Below are positions 9,180-17,690 of a DNA stretch of 64,000 bases, piece by piece. The notes under the pieces were generated by a model. The model ran no database searches and was not told where the DNA came from. It saw only the letters and a program-made list of their open reading frames with translations. The number at the start of each line of letters is the position of its first letter. The stretch's first letter is position 1. The DNA comes from Candidatus Pantoea floridensis (GTDB taxonomy: Bacteria > Pseudomonadota > Gammaproteobacteria > Enterobacterales > Enterobacteriaceae), in assembly GCF_900215435.1 (NCBI RefSeq), contig NZ_OCMY01000002.1, positions 124,001-188,000 on the forward strand. Direction: 5' to 3'. Made by a program: the position numbers and the translations under genes.

Positions 9180-9650
9180 TTATTGCGGCAACCACGCCGT
9201 GGCTTCAACTTCGATTAAAACGTCCGCACTCGGCAGCATTTCACTCACCTGCACCACGGTAGAAACCGGCGGCGCATCGGGGAAAAATTGCTTCCGTACC
9301 CGGCTGTAGTGGGGGAAGTGATCGAGATTGCGGAAATATTGCACCAGCTTGAAGACATCGCTCATCTGACCGCCCGCGCTTTCGATGGTGGCGCGAATGC
9401 TTTCCAGCACGTACCAGCTCTGCGCCAGAATCGGCCCCTCTTTGATGTCGGTAGAGAATTCACCCGTACGACCCAGCAGGCGCTGCGCTGCTTGCGGAAT
9501 GTCGTCGTAACCGCGCACGATAGTGGCAGTTTGCGGATTCACCGGAATAATGCCGGAGAGGAAAATAAAGTCGCCCGCGCGTCGCCACGCAGCATATTTC
9601 GCCAGCGGTTTTCCCGCTCCTTCATCAAGCGCCATTTGTTGTTTCTCCAT
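9180..9650 (-). CDS. RidA-family protein (enamine/imine deaminase type)
   Basis: About 156 residues from the ATG at 9650; a second start at 9635 has GGAG nine bases upstream and is also possible. FLSGIIPVNPQT near the N-terminus and VEVEATAWL at the end are hallmarks of the RidA/YjgF/UK114 fold. These trimeric proteins hydrolyse reactive enamines or imines; RutC does this for aminoacrylate in pyrimidine breakdown. Its place beside two amidohydrolases suggests it clears or converts an unstable deamination intermediate. The gene overlaps the end of the upstream amidohydrolase by 26 bases. Confidence 0.85.
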   Translation of the reverse strand: MEKQQMALDEGAGKPLAKYAAWRRAGDFIFLSGIIPVNPQTATIVRGYDDIPQAAQRLLGRTGEFSTDIKEGPILAQSWYVLESIRATIESAGGQMSDVFKLVQYFRNLDHFPHYSRVRKQFFPDAPPVSTVVQVSEMLPSADVLIEVEATAWLPQ

Positions 9651-10824
9651 AACGCACACCGTTTTTTAGCCGATAGCGCTGGCGTTGACGTAACGGCCAG
9701 CTCGCCACATCGGCATCAGGAAATATCACCAAGTCGTTGCCCTGTAGCGCGTGGCGCTGGCAAATCAGCGCCGAAGCTTCATCAAACGCCGCGCCCAGTT
9801 GCAGGCTGAGCAAGCCGCTAAACAGCGTATCGAGCGGGTCATAACTACCGAACGGGCAGAACGCATCTTGTACGTTGTCGGCACCGAGCAGCAGCGGAAT
9901 GCCTAACGCCTGTGCCTCTTTCACCAACGTCAAACCGCGCTGACGTGGCGTGCGGCCTGGCACCGCGTCCTGTAACAGCAGGTTGGTGAGCGGCAGCGCA
10001 ATCAGCCTGACCTTGTGTTGTGCCAGCACCGCAAGAATCTGCGCTGCGTCATCCTGCTGTGACAGCGCACAGCTGTGGCTACAGGTGATCTGCCCGCTAA
10101 ACGGATGCTGCTGCAAATAGTGCGCCAGCCAGCGTAATCCCTGCGCTTGCGGGTTAAGTTCTTCATCAATATGCAGATCGACATCCAGCTGCCACCGCTC
10201 TGCAGCATCCAGCAGATGCTGAAACGCCTGCGCATCCCAGTTGCTGCTGTGAATAAAGCCGCCCAACAGCGCGCCTGGACCGCTGGTCGCCACCTGTGCG
10301 GCAATGTGCTGCGCATCGCTGGCATCGGTGAAGAAGGGCAACGGAGCCAATGCTACGCGTTCGATGCTGCACAGCGGATGGTGCAGATCGCCCATCACTT
10401 GCCACGCTAATGGTGCATCAACCGAGAACCAGTCAATGTGCGTGCGCAGCAAACCTACGCCGGCTTCTGCCGCCCAGTGCAGCGCCTGCGTGGCGCGCTG
10501 CTGCAAATCTTCGGCGTTCCAATGCACGCGATCCTGATGCATCGCCGCAATCGCCGCCAGCAGCCCTGGTTGTTGCGCCGGGCTCCGTTCGATGGTGAAG
10601 GTTTTATCCAGATGCGCATGCGGCTCGACAAAGGCCGGTAACACCAGCGCACCGTGGAGCGCCAGATAACCCGCAGGTTGTGATGCGTTGGTCGGTTCAA
10701 ATTGCAGGCCTGAGGCGTTGAAATGCAAGGTCGCCAGTTGCGGTTGGTTGTTTATCAACGGCCAGTTTTCTGGCAATAACCAGCGCGGCAAACGTGCGCC
10801 TGTTGCACCTAAAAAGCGGCTCAT
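9625..10824 (-). CDS. Cytosine-deaminase-like metal-dependent amidohydrolase
   Basis: The start is the ATG at 10824, which overlaps the upstream stop (ATGA); this gives 399 residues and removes an unlikely N-terminal extension. Metal-binding motifs follow the CodA pattern: VEPHAHLD (His69, His71), a His in DLHIDEELN near 205, SHSCAL near 243, and GADNVQD with its Asp near 316. CodA-like enzymes deaminate cytosine, isoguanine or related rings, or open cyclic amides. In this operon it probably acts on the imported ring compound. The overall resemblance to cytosine deaminase is clear but the N-terminal 60 residues are divergent, so I do not call it codA. Confidence 0.78.
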   Translation of the reverse strand: MSRFLGATGARLPRWLLPENWPLINNQPQLATLHFNASGLQFEPTNASQPAGYLALHGALVLPAFVEPHAHLDKTFTIERSPAQQPGLLAAIAAMHQDRVHWNAEDLQQRATQALHWAAEAGVGLLRTHIDWFSVDAPLAWQVMGDLHHPLCSIERVALAPLPFFTDASDAQHIAAQVATSGPGALLGGFIHSSNWDAQAFQHLLDAAERWQLDVDLHIDEELNPQAQGLRWLAHYLQQHPFSGQITCSHSCALSQQDDAAQILAVLAQHKVRLIALPLTNLLLQDAVPGRTPRQRGLTLVKEAQALGIPLLLGADNVQDAFCPFGSYDPLDTLFSGLLSLQLGAAFDEASALICQRHALQGNDLVIFPDADVASWPLRQRQRYRLKNGVRYGETTNGA

Positions 10825-11774
10825 AAATCCAGCACCAGCAGAGGAGAATGGGCGCGTGAACAGCACAGCACGATGCAATCATTGGCAGCACGTTCGTGCT
10901 GGCTCAGCACATCATCGCGGTGATCGGGGTCGCCCGCTAATACGCCGGTGATGCAGGCGCCGCACATGCCTTGTTCGCAGGAGAGTTCGATCGCAATGCC
11001 CGCGTCCTCGAGCACCTCGGCGATGCTTTGATCGGCGCTAACGGCGAAGCGCGCACCGGAAGAGGCAATTTCGATTTCAAAAGCGCTATCAGCAACAAGC
11101 CGCGGTGCGTCGCTGGGCCTGAAGCGCTCGCTGTGCAGCTGGTCGAGTTTCCAGCCCTGTTGCTGCGCCAGCTGCTGTAGATGATCCATAAAACCTGCGG
11201 GACCGCAGTAGATCAATGCGCTGTTATGCGGCTGTTTGAGATCGTCCGGGATGCGCTGACGCAGGCTGTCGCTTTCGCTGCTGTAGTGAATGACCGCGTG
11301 CGGCCCCAACGTTGCCAGACGTTCACAAAAGGCCAGTTCATCGGCGCGTTTCAGATAGAGATGCAACGTGAAATCCGCCTGGCGTGCGGCTAATGCTTCG
11401 GCCATAACCAGCAGCGGCGTTAAACCGATACCGGCCGCAAACAGCAGCGTGCGCGGCGCCTGCGGCAGCGGGAAATGGTTGCGCGGAGAAGAGATCTGCA
11501 AGCCATCGCCCGCTGCCAGCTGCTGATGCAGCCAACGCGAACCGCCGGTTGAGCGCGCATCCAAACGCACGCAGATTTGGTAATGATTGGCGGCCGTGGA
11601 GCAGAGCGAATACTGGCGTTTACCGCAGCCGGGAATCTCCACATCAATATGTGCGCCGGGCGTGAAAGGCGGCAGCGGCTGGTCATCTTCACTCGCCAAT
11701 GTGAGTAATACATTGCCTGCACCGTTGGACTGCTTTGCGATGACGGTGACAGCCAGGGAATCTGTCTGCTTCAT
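10821..11774 (-). CDS. PDR/VanB-type oxidoreductase (FMN/NAD(P)H reductase with plant-type 2Fe-2S domain)
   Basis: A 317-residue reductase. An FNR-like flavin and nicotinamide domain fills about residues 1-220, with LLFAAGIGLTPLLVMAEAL as the nucleotide-binding loop. The C-terminal ferredoxin domain has CEQGMCGACITGV and a fourth Cys in VLCCSR. VanB-type reductases pass electrons from NAD(P)H to a Rieske oxygenase, but no oxygenase lies in this operon or elsewhere in the window. It is the first gene of the minus-strand operon and faces the LysR gene across 145 bases. It may serve an oxygenase encoded elsewhere or the FAD oxidase downstream. Confidence 0.85.
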   Translation of the reverse strand: MKQTDSLAVTVIAKQSNGAGNVLLTLASEDDQPLPPFTPGAHIDVEIPGCGKRQYSLCSTAANHYQICVRLDARSTGGSRWLHQQLAAGDGLQISSPRNHFPLPQAPRTLLFAAGIGLTPLLVMAEALAARQADFTLHLYLKRADELAFCERLATLGPHAVIHYSSESDSLRQRIPDDLKQPHNSALIYCGPAGFMDHLQQLAQQQGWKLDQLHSERFRPSDAPRLVADSAFEIEIASSGARFAVSADQSIAEVLEDAGIAIELSCEQGMCGACITGVLAGDPDHRDDVLSQHERAANDCIVLCCSRAHSPLLVLDL

Positions 11775-11919
11775 AGTTTGTCTGCCTGAACAGGGATGTC
11801 ATCAGCCGCAAAGCCGCGCAAACCCTTGTTTTTATCATGGCAGCGATTATTATTTTGCCATGTGTAAGCGTCCATCTGTTTAATTCGCATGATGCGTTGC
11901 AAAAAAGAGAGCACCCTCT

Positions 11920-12840
11920 ATGTTCGCCTTCTCCCGATTTCTGCTCTATTTCACGGAAGTAGCCCGCCAGGGTTCACTGCGCAAGGCTTCTGAGGTATTG
12001 CACGTCTCCGCTTCGTCAATTGATCGACAGATACTCCGCGTGGAAGAACAGCTGGATATGCCGCTATTTGAACGTCATCCATCAGGATTACGTATGACCG
12101 CAGCGGGCGAAATTTTGCTGAATGCCGCGAAAAACTGGCAGCGTGAGTTTGGCCGCGTCTGCACTCAGCTGGACGATCTGCGCGGACTACGCCATGGGCA
12201 TGTGCATATCGCCACGATTGACGCCATCAACCGCGGCTTCTTTTCCTCGATCTTGCAACGGATCCGAGGAGAATATCCCGGCATCTCGTTTACGTTGACC
12301 ACCATGAGCAATATCCATATCGCCAATGCGTTAACCTCTGGCGATGCGGATTTCGGCATCATGCTCAATCCACAAAGCTCGCGCGAACTGCTGGTGAAAT
12401 CCTTTGCGGATTTACGCCTGGGGATTGTGGTGAGTAGCCAGCATCCGCTGGCGAACCGGGAGTCGATCCGCTTTAGCCACTGCGAATCCTGGCCGTTTAT
12501 CGTACCCGCAGCCCCGCTGATGCTGGCCGATCCGCTGGAGGCGCTGATAAACAGTTCAGGGATTAAAATTCAGGAAGTGGCGCGCACCAACAACATTCAT
12601 ATGCTGCGTTCGCTGGTACGCGATGACGTGGGAATTAGCCTGATGTGCTGGCTGGATATCGTGGATGAATATCGACGCGGTGAACTGAAGTTTATTCCGC
12701 TGATTGATAGCGTGCTGAAGCCATTTACGCTGTCGCTGTGCGTGGCGCCACAGCGGCAACTTTCGATTGCCGCTTCGATGATGCTGCGCGAACTGGAGTC
12801 ATTTTTTGCGTTGATGCAGAGTGAGGAGTTGCTGGCTTAA
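11920..12840 (+). CDS. LysR-family transcriptional regulator of the divergent catabolic operon
   Basis: A 306-residue LysR-type protein. The N-terminal winged helix-turn-helix is clear (GSLRKASEVLHVSASSIDRQ, then LFERHPSGLRMTAAGE), followed by a substrate-binding domain from about residue 90. Its divergent position next to the reductase gene is the usual layout for a LysR activator of an adjacent catabolic operon; the shared 145-base gap (11775-11919) should hold its operator. I could not single out an operator by eye. The inducer is probably the imported compound or a metabolite of it. Confidence 0.85.
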   Translation: MFAFSRFLLYFTEVARQGSLRKASEVLHVSASSIDRQILRVEEQLDMPLFERHPSGLRMTAAGEILLNAAKNWQREFGRVCTQLDDLRGLRHGHVHIATIDAINRGFFSSILQRIRGEYPGISFTLTTMSNIHIANALTSGDADFGIMLNPQSSRELLVKSFADLRLGIVVSSQHPLANRESIRFSHCESWPFIVPAAPLMLADPLEALINSSGIKIQEVARTNNIHMLRSLVRDDVGISLMCWLDIVDEYRRGELKFIPLIDSVLKPFTLSLCVAPQRQLSIAASMMLRELESFFALMQSEELLA

Positions 12841-12864
12841 CCCGCCTATCGCGCGGTTTGTGGC

Positions 12865-12960
12865 CAGGTGCGCATCAATGCGTCATTGAATCCTATGCGG
12901 TTTGCATCCAGGTGCGCATCAATGCGCACCCTACATGGTGGGGAGCCATTTATGGCGACC
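12865..12960. repeat. REP-like cluster between convergent genes; right end overlaps digH
   Basis: A minus-oriented unit at 12911-12934 has the stem GGTGCGCATCAATGCGCACC followed by CTAC. A partial copy of the same stem lies at 12865-12881. A plus-oriented unit of another type ends at 12960 with GCCATTTATGGCGACC. This last unit runs through the digH stop codon and its final codons. Confidence 0.8.
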
Positions 12961-14281
12961 GGCCCCAGCGGGTGCGCAAATAATTCACCGCATCCTGGGT
13001 TTGCGGTTGATTAAGGTAATTCTCGCGGAACAAAATCGTACCATTAATTTGCGGCACCGACTCATTGAGATCGAGCTGTTTTTTCAGCTCAGGCACACCG
13101 CCATTTACCGTCCAGTCGGGCTCGCTTTTCGAGGCCTCGCCGATTTTATACAGCGCCACGCCAATATATAGCCGCGTGTGCGTCGGTTTCACCACGTCCG
13201 CCCACCAGTGTGCCAATACGTCATAGCGGGCAGCCTGGCGCGCAAACGGCCAGTAAAGCTGCGGTGCAATGTAATCAAGCAGGCCCATTTGTACCCAGCG
13301 GCGCGTGTCGGCATAGGCTTCGTCATACGCTGCAGCACCGCGCGTGTCGGAACCGGCGGCATCATGTGACACATTGCGCCACACGCCCGCCGGGCTGACG
13401 CCAAATTCAACATTCGGCTTGAGCTGCTTAATGGTGCGCGATACCTGCTCAATCAGCAGTAACGTATTATTGCGGCGCCAGTCGGCCTTTGAGGCAAACC
13501 CCTGACCATATTGACGGAAGGTAGCGTTATCGTTGAGGGTGGAACCCGGCGTTTCAGTATAGAAATAGTCATCGAACTGCACGCCATCGATAGCGTAGTG
13601 CGATACCACTTCCGCAACGATGCTGGTGATCCAGTCGCGGGCTTCAGGGATGCCGGGATCGAGCACAAAGCGGTCGCTGGCGGTGCGGATCCAATCGCGA
13701 TGCAGCACAAATACGCTGGCGGGCTGCAGCGCTAAGGTATTATTCAGCGCGTTAACAGTAGAGGGTTTGACGTTGGTCGAGACGCGATAGGGATTGAACC
13801 ACGCGTGCACCTTCATGCCTCGTTTATGCGCCTCATCCAGCATGAATTTCAGCGGATCGTAGCCGGGATCCTCGCCAATTTTGCCGGTCAGCATATCTGA
13901 CCACGGTAGAATGCGCGATCGCCACAGCGCGGTACCATCCGGTTTCACCTGAAAGAAAACAGTATTGATGCCGAGGCTTTTCAGCTTATCCAGTTTGCTG
14001 GTTAGCGCTTGCTGCTGCTGGCTGATACGGATGGCTGGACTGGCATTAACTGAATTCATCGGCGGCCAGTCGAGGCGTGAAACCGTCGTCAGCCACACGC
14101 CGCGCACCGGCTCATTATGCTGCAATGGTTGGCTCGGCATCGGGGGTTTGGGCACCGACGGCAAAGGGGTGACCAGCGATTTCGGTGGCGGCGATGAGCA
14201 GCTGACGAGGAGCAGGGCAACGGTAATGGCCGCCAGCGCGGTGGATTTCCTGACGCGAAGAAAACGATGTGAACAGGCTAT
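12950..14281 (-). CDS. digH: DigH-like divisome glycosyl hydrolase (YddW, GHL10/DUF187), lipoprotein with non-AUG start
   Basis: The body matches E. coli DigH/YddW closely (RGVWLTTVSRLDWPP, FFQVKPDGTALW, DGVQFDDYFY), a glycosyl hydrolase that acts on denuded peptidoglycan at the septum. The only conventional in-frame start, TTG at 14164, loses the export signal. Upstream the frame stays open to a TAA at 14297-14299. It encodes an intact lipoprotein signal: basic start, hydrophobic core and lipobox LVSC with Cys near residue 28. No ATG, GTG or TTG occurs there. GGGAG six bases before ATA (14281-14279) suggests an AUA start, giving 443 aa, close to the E. coli length of about 440. AUC at 14284 is the alternative. 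The last three residues (RSP) are encoded by the REP unit. Confidence 0.8.
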   Translation of the reverse strand: MACSHRFLRVRKSTALAAITVALLLVSCSSPPPKSLVTPLPSVPKPPMPSQPLQHNEPVRGVWLTTVSRLDWPPMNSVNASPAIRISQQQQALTSKLDKLKSLGINTVFFQVKPDGTALWRSRILPWSDMLTGKIGEDPGYDPLKFMLDEAHKRGMKVHAWFNPYRVSTNVKPSTVNALNNTLALQPASVFVLHRDWIRTASDRFVLDPGIPEARDWITSIVAEVVSHYAIDGVQFDDYFYTETPGSTLNDNATFRQYGQGFASKADWRRNNTLLLIEQVSRTIKQLKPNVEFGVSPAGVWRNVSHDAAGSDTRGAAAYDEAYADTRRWVQMGLLDYIAPQLYWPFARQAARYDVLAHWWADVVKPTHTRLYIGVALYKIGEASKSEPDWTVNGGVPELKKQLDLNESVPQINGTILFRENYLNQPQTQDAVNYLRTRWGRSP

Positions 14282-14367
14282 GATAAACTCCCTTTCTTAC
14301 AACTTTCTGTTCGAAGAGCCTCATTCTCTTATCATGCGAACTAAAGTCAATATTAGTGTCATTCATT

Positions 14368-14430
14368 GCGCGATGAATCGCGCCGCTACAGGAATGTGCA
14401 CTCATCTTGTAGCGGCGCAATTTATTGCGC
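14368..14430. repeat. REP-like inverted pair, GTAGCG subtype
   Basis: A minus-oriented unit at 14368-14389 (GCGCGATGAATCGCGC, then CGCTAC) faces a plus-oriented unit at 14409-14430 (GTAGCGGCGCAATTTATTGC), with 19 bases between. It sits between the divergent digH and DUF600-like genes, just upstream of the latter's ribosome-binding site. Confidence 0.8.
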
Positions 14431-14461
14431 GTCATTTATTCCATTGAGGAACCCAAAACCT

Positions 14462-14788
14462 ATGCAATACGAAGACCTTTATCGCCGTATCGGCCAGATC
14501 ATCTTTAGCTGTGGCCCAGAAGGTGCGCGGGAATTGATCGTCCAGGCCGAATTATTTGCGGACGATGATGGCGGGCAATTCCAGTTCGATTACCTTGATG
14601 AAAACGGTGAGCCGGATTGGTTTGAACCGGATGCGCGCGCGATTGGCGATCTCTCCGAGGCGCTGAAGGAATTTCAGCAGTACTTCGTCGATAACAAGAT
14701 GACCAATGGTTTGCCGGTATGGAGAAAGTGCGTGGTAAACCTTAACGTGCCGGAAGAGGCGATCAGTATCGACGTGCAGTACGATTAA
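14462..14788 (+). CDS. DUF600/YezG-like small acidic protein, possible orphan immunity protein
   Basis: A 108-residue strongly acidic protein starting at ATG 14462 with GAGG upstream. The start (MQYEDLYRRIGQIIFSCGPEGA), the central FDYLDENGEPDWFEPD and the C-terminal Leu/Asn-rich helix-strand pattern resemble the DUF600/YezG family. Family members in Bacillus are antitoxins or immunity proteins to LXG and related nuclease toxins. No toxin gene lies next to it; the nearest secretion system is the T6SS 7 kb away. The family assignment is from recall, without an alignment, and a role in immunity is inference. Confidence 0.55.
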   Translation: MQYEDLYRRIGQIIFSCGPEGARELIVQAELFADDDGGQFQFDYLDENGEPDWFEPDARAIGDLSEALKEFQQYFVDNKMTNGLPVWRKCVVNLNVPEEAISIDVQYD

Positions 14789-14820
14789 GTTCCGCGGCAT
14801 CCTTGCCCGGAATCAACCCG

Positions 14821-16215
14821 TTACGAACGTAACGCCACCATTTTTTCGCTTTTACGCGCCACACGTTTGCGTTGCACAATGCGGCTGGCGGCGACCACTG
14901 CCAGCGTTAACAGGCCAGTGGCGATTATCTCTGGGCGATGCTGTTGATTAAACAGCATGGCAATCAACACGCCGACGATGAACACCATGGTCGCCCACGT
15001 CAAACCTGGGAACAGCCACATGCGATAGCTGAGCGTTTCGCCGCGCGCTTCGCGCTTTTTGCGCAGTACCAGATGTGAAGCGGCGATCACCAGATACACC
15101 AGTAGCGCAATGGCACCCGAGCTGGCCAGCAAAAATTCAAACACCGCGCTTGGTGCCAGATAATTGGCGATGACGGCGAGGAAGGCGGCTGCCGTAGAGA
15201 ACAGCACGGCAACCCATGGCGTACCGCTGCGGGTGGTGCGTGACACCATGGCCGGTGCATCCTGACGGCGTGACAGCGAGTAGATCATGCGCGATGCGGT
15301 ATACAGCGCCGAGTTAAGACAGCTACACACCGCGATTAAGACCACCACATCCACGATCTGTTTGGCGTACGGCACGTTCATCATCTGCATTGCCGTCTGG
15401 TAAGAGCCGGCTTTCATGAGTGACGGCGTATTCCACGGCACCAGCGCGACAACAATAAAAATCGACAGTAAATAGAACAACGCGATACGCCAGATCACTG
15501 AATTGGTGGCTTGGGTGATCTGCTTCTTCGGTTCGCGTGATTCCGCAGCGGCAATAGTGACGATTTCTGTTCCCATAAACGAGAACATGGTAGTGAGAAT
15601 GGCTGCCAGTACCGCGCTAATACCGTTGGGCATAAAGCCTTGCGTATCGTACAGATGTGAGATGCCTTGCGTGCTGCTACCCGGCATCAAACCAAATACC
15701 GCCAGGCTTCCTGCGCACAAGAACGCGACAATCGCCACCACTTTCAGCAGAGCAAACCAGAATTCGAATTCGCCATAGTTTTTCACGCTAAACAGGTTGC
15801 TGATGGTCAGGAACGAGGTGATCGCCAGCGTGTATTCCCATACTGCAACCTGTGGAAACCACGAATGCAGAATGGTGCCCGCCGCGTTGGCCTCCAGCGG
15901 AATCACCAGCACCCAAAACCACCAGTAAAGCCAGCCGATAGTGAACCCGGCCCAGCGACCGAGTGACTTGTCGGCATAGGTTGAGAAGGAGCCCGAATCA
16001 GGGGACGCCACGGCCATTTCCGCCAGCATACGCATAATCAGCACCACCAGCGCGCCCGCCGCTATATAGGCCAGAAGCACCGCAGGACCGGCTTCGGCAA
16101 TGGCATGACCTGAACCGACAAACAGTCCGGCACCGATGACGCCACCAATTGACAACATGCGGACGTGACGCGGTTTCAGGCCTTGAGCCAGTACATCGGC
16201 ATTCTGTGAACTCAT
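14821..16215 (-). CDS. gabP: GABA permease
   Basis: A 464-residue APC-superfamily transporter with about twelve membrane segments. The N-terminal LSIGGVIGAGLFVGSG, the GSFSTYADKSLGRWAG loop, WWFWVLVIPLEANAAG and SCLNSALYTASRM match E. coli GabP over nearly the full length. It imports 4-aminobutyrate by proton symport. GGAG precedes the ATG by eight bases. It follows gabT on the same strand after 102 bases, so the two are likely co-transcribed. The C-terminus is Lys/Arg-rich, and no defects are visible. Confidence 0.9.
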   Translation of the reverse strand: MSSQNADVLAQGLKPRHVRMLSIGGVIGAGLFVGSGHAIAEAGPAVLLAYIAAGALVVLIMRMLAEMAVASPDSGSFSTYADKSLGRWAGFTIGWLYWWFWVLVIPLEANAAGTILHSWFPQVAVWEYTLAITSFLTISNLFSVKNYGEFEFWFALLKVVAIVAFLCAGSLAVFGLMPGSSTQGISHLYDTQGFMPNGISAVLAAILTTMFSFMGTEIVTIAAAESREPKKQITQATNSVIWRIALFYLLSIFIVVALVPWNTPSLMKAGSYQTAMQMMNVPYAKQIVDVVVLIAVCSCLNSALYTASRMIYSLSRRQDAPAMVSRTTRSGTPWVAVLFSTAAAFLAVIANYLAPSAVFEFLLASSGAIALLVYLVIAASHLVLRKKREARGETLSYRMWLFPGLTWATMVFIVGVLIAMLFNQQHRPEIIATGLLTLAVVAASRIVQRKRVARKSEKMVALRS

Positions 16216-16317
16216 CTATATTTCTCCAAAGCGTCTCTCAGGCAGCACGCAGCACTGCCGGGTTACAACAGGTGAGAAGCCCAGCCCGCAGTGCGAGCTG
16301 GGAAGAGCGGCGAAAGC

Positions 16318-17580
16318 CTAAGAATCGTAATGTTGACTCAGCACGCTGCCGAGGATGTCCAGCGCCTGGCTGAACTGCGCATCAGGGATGGTGAGCGGAT
16401 AGAGGAAACGAATGACATTACCCTGTGGACCACATGTCAGCAGCAGCAGGCCTTGTGCCATCGCCTGTTGCTGAAGGGTCTGTGCCGTTTGTGCCGAGGC
16501 AAATTCCACTGCCACCATAGAGCCCAGGCCACGGATATCAATGATGGAAGAACAGCTGCTGCGCGCGCCGTGCAAGAAATTAATCAACTGAGCGCCGAGT
16601 TGTTCTGAACGTTCGCACAGTTTCTCGTCGGCAATCACGTCAAGTACCGCGTGGGCTGCAGCAATCGCCAGCGGATTACCGGCGTAGGTGCCGCCTAAGC
16701 CACCCGGTCCCGGCGCATCCATAATCTCGGCACGGCCGCTGACTGCCGAAAGCGGCATCCCGCCCGCGAGGCTTTTCGCCATGGTGATGAGATCCGGTTT
16801 TACGGCGTAGTGATCCATGGCAAACAGCTTGCCAGTGCGAGCAAAGCCGCTTTGCACTTCATCCGCAATCAGCAGGATGCCGTGTTCATCCGCCAATGTG
16901 CGCAAGCGGTTGAAGAATGCCGGCGGCGCGACGTGGAATCCGCCTTCACCCTGAATGGGCTCCAGCACGATGGCGGCAACATCCTGCGGCGCGATGTCCT
17001 GAGTAAAAATGTCCTGCAGGCTAGCTAACGCATCCTCTACGCTGATGCCGGTTACGCTGTTGGGATAGCGTGCGTGCCATACCGAAGCCGGCATTGGGCC
17101 AAAGTCGCGTTTGTATGGCGCCACTTTGCCGGTCATTGCCATGGTCATAAAGGTGCGACCATGGAAGGCGTTACCAAAGGTGATGATGCCGTGACGACGC
17201 GTGGCCGCTCGCGCCACTTTCACCGCGTTTTCGACCGCTTCTGCGCCAGTCGAGAAAAAGGCGGTTTTCGCTTTGCCAGCAATTGGCACCACGCGGTTTA
17301 GGCGTTCGGCCAACGCGACATAACTCTCATAGGGCGTGACCTGAAACGCGGTATGGGTAAATTTCTCTAACTGATCGGCAATCGCCTGCACGATGCGTGG
17401 ATGGCGATGACCGGTATTCAATACCGCAATGCCGCCGGCGAAATCGATCCAGCTATTGCCCTCACCGTCGCGCAGCGTGGCGTTTTCTGCGTGCTCGACA
17501 TACCACTGACAAAGATTGCCGGTACCGCGTGGCAGGGCATCATCTTTGCGTTGCTGCAACCGGCTGTTTTTACCTTCCAT
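16318..17580 (-). CDS. gabT: 4-aminobutyrate--2-oxoglutarate aminotransferase (GabT/PuuE type)
   Basis: A 420-residue class III PLP aminotransferase. It contains the phosphate-binding STGAEAVENAVK, the cofactor-contacting ADEVQSGFARTG and the Schiff-base lysine in TMAKSLAGGMPLSAV. Full-length similarity to GabT/PuuE is evident. It converts GABA to succinate semialdehyde, passing the amino group to 2-oxoglutarate. AGGA precedes the ATG. It sits between gabP (downstream) and a divergent MocR/GabR-like regulator, a compact GABA-utilisation unit. No succinate-semialdehyde dehydrogenase gene is present nearby, so that step must be encoded elsewhere. Confidence 0.88.
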   Translation of the reverse strand: MEGKNSRLQQRKDDALPRGTGNLCQWYVEHAENATLRDGEGNSWIDFAGGIAVLNTGHRHPRIVQAIADQLEKFTHTAFQVTPYESYVALAERLNRVVPIAGKAKTAFFSTGAEAVENAVKVARAATRRHGIITFGNAFHGRTFMTMAMTGKVAPYKRDFGPMPASVWHARYPNSVTGISVEDALASLQDIFTQDIAPQDVAAIVLEPIQGEGGFHVAPPAFFNRLRTLADEHGILLIADEVQSGFARTGKLFAMDHYAVKPDLITMAKSLAGGMPLSAVSGRAEIMDAPGPGGLGGTYAGNPLAIAAAHAVLDVIADEKLCERSEQLGAQLINFLHGARSSCSSIIDIRGLGSMVAVEFASAQTAQTLQQQAMAQGLLLLTCGPQGNVIRFLYPLTIPDAQFSQALDILGSVLSQHYDS

Positions 17581-17690
17581 AACATTTCCTTAGCGATATG
17601 CGTCTTTACAAATCATCAACAAACACGCTTATTTATCCCTGCGCTGAGGTATCATGCCAGAGCCACTTTTACAGAAAAGGAGGGAGCCAA

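Noticed and set aside
14115-14435. 106-codon minus-strand frame over the digH start and REP pair
   Set aside because: It is in a different frame from digH, reads through the REP pair, and has a composition typical of a shadow frame; the lipoprotein frame is clearly the coding one.
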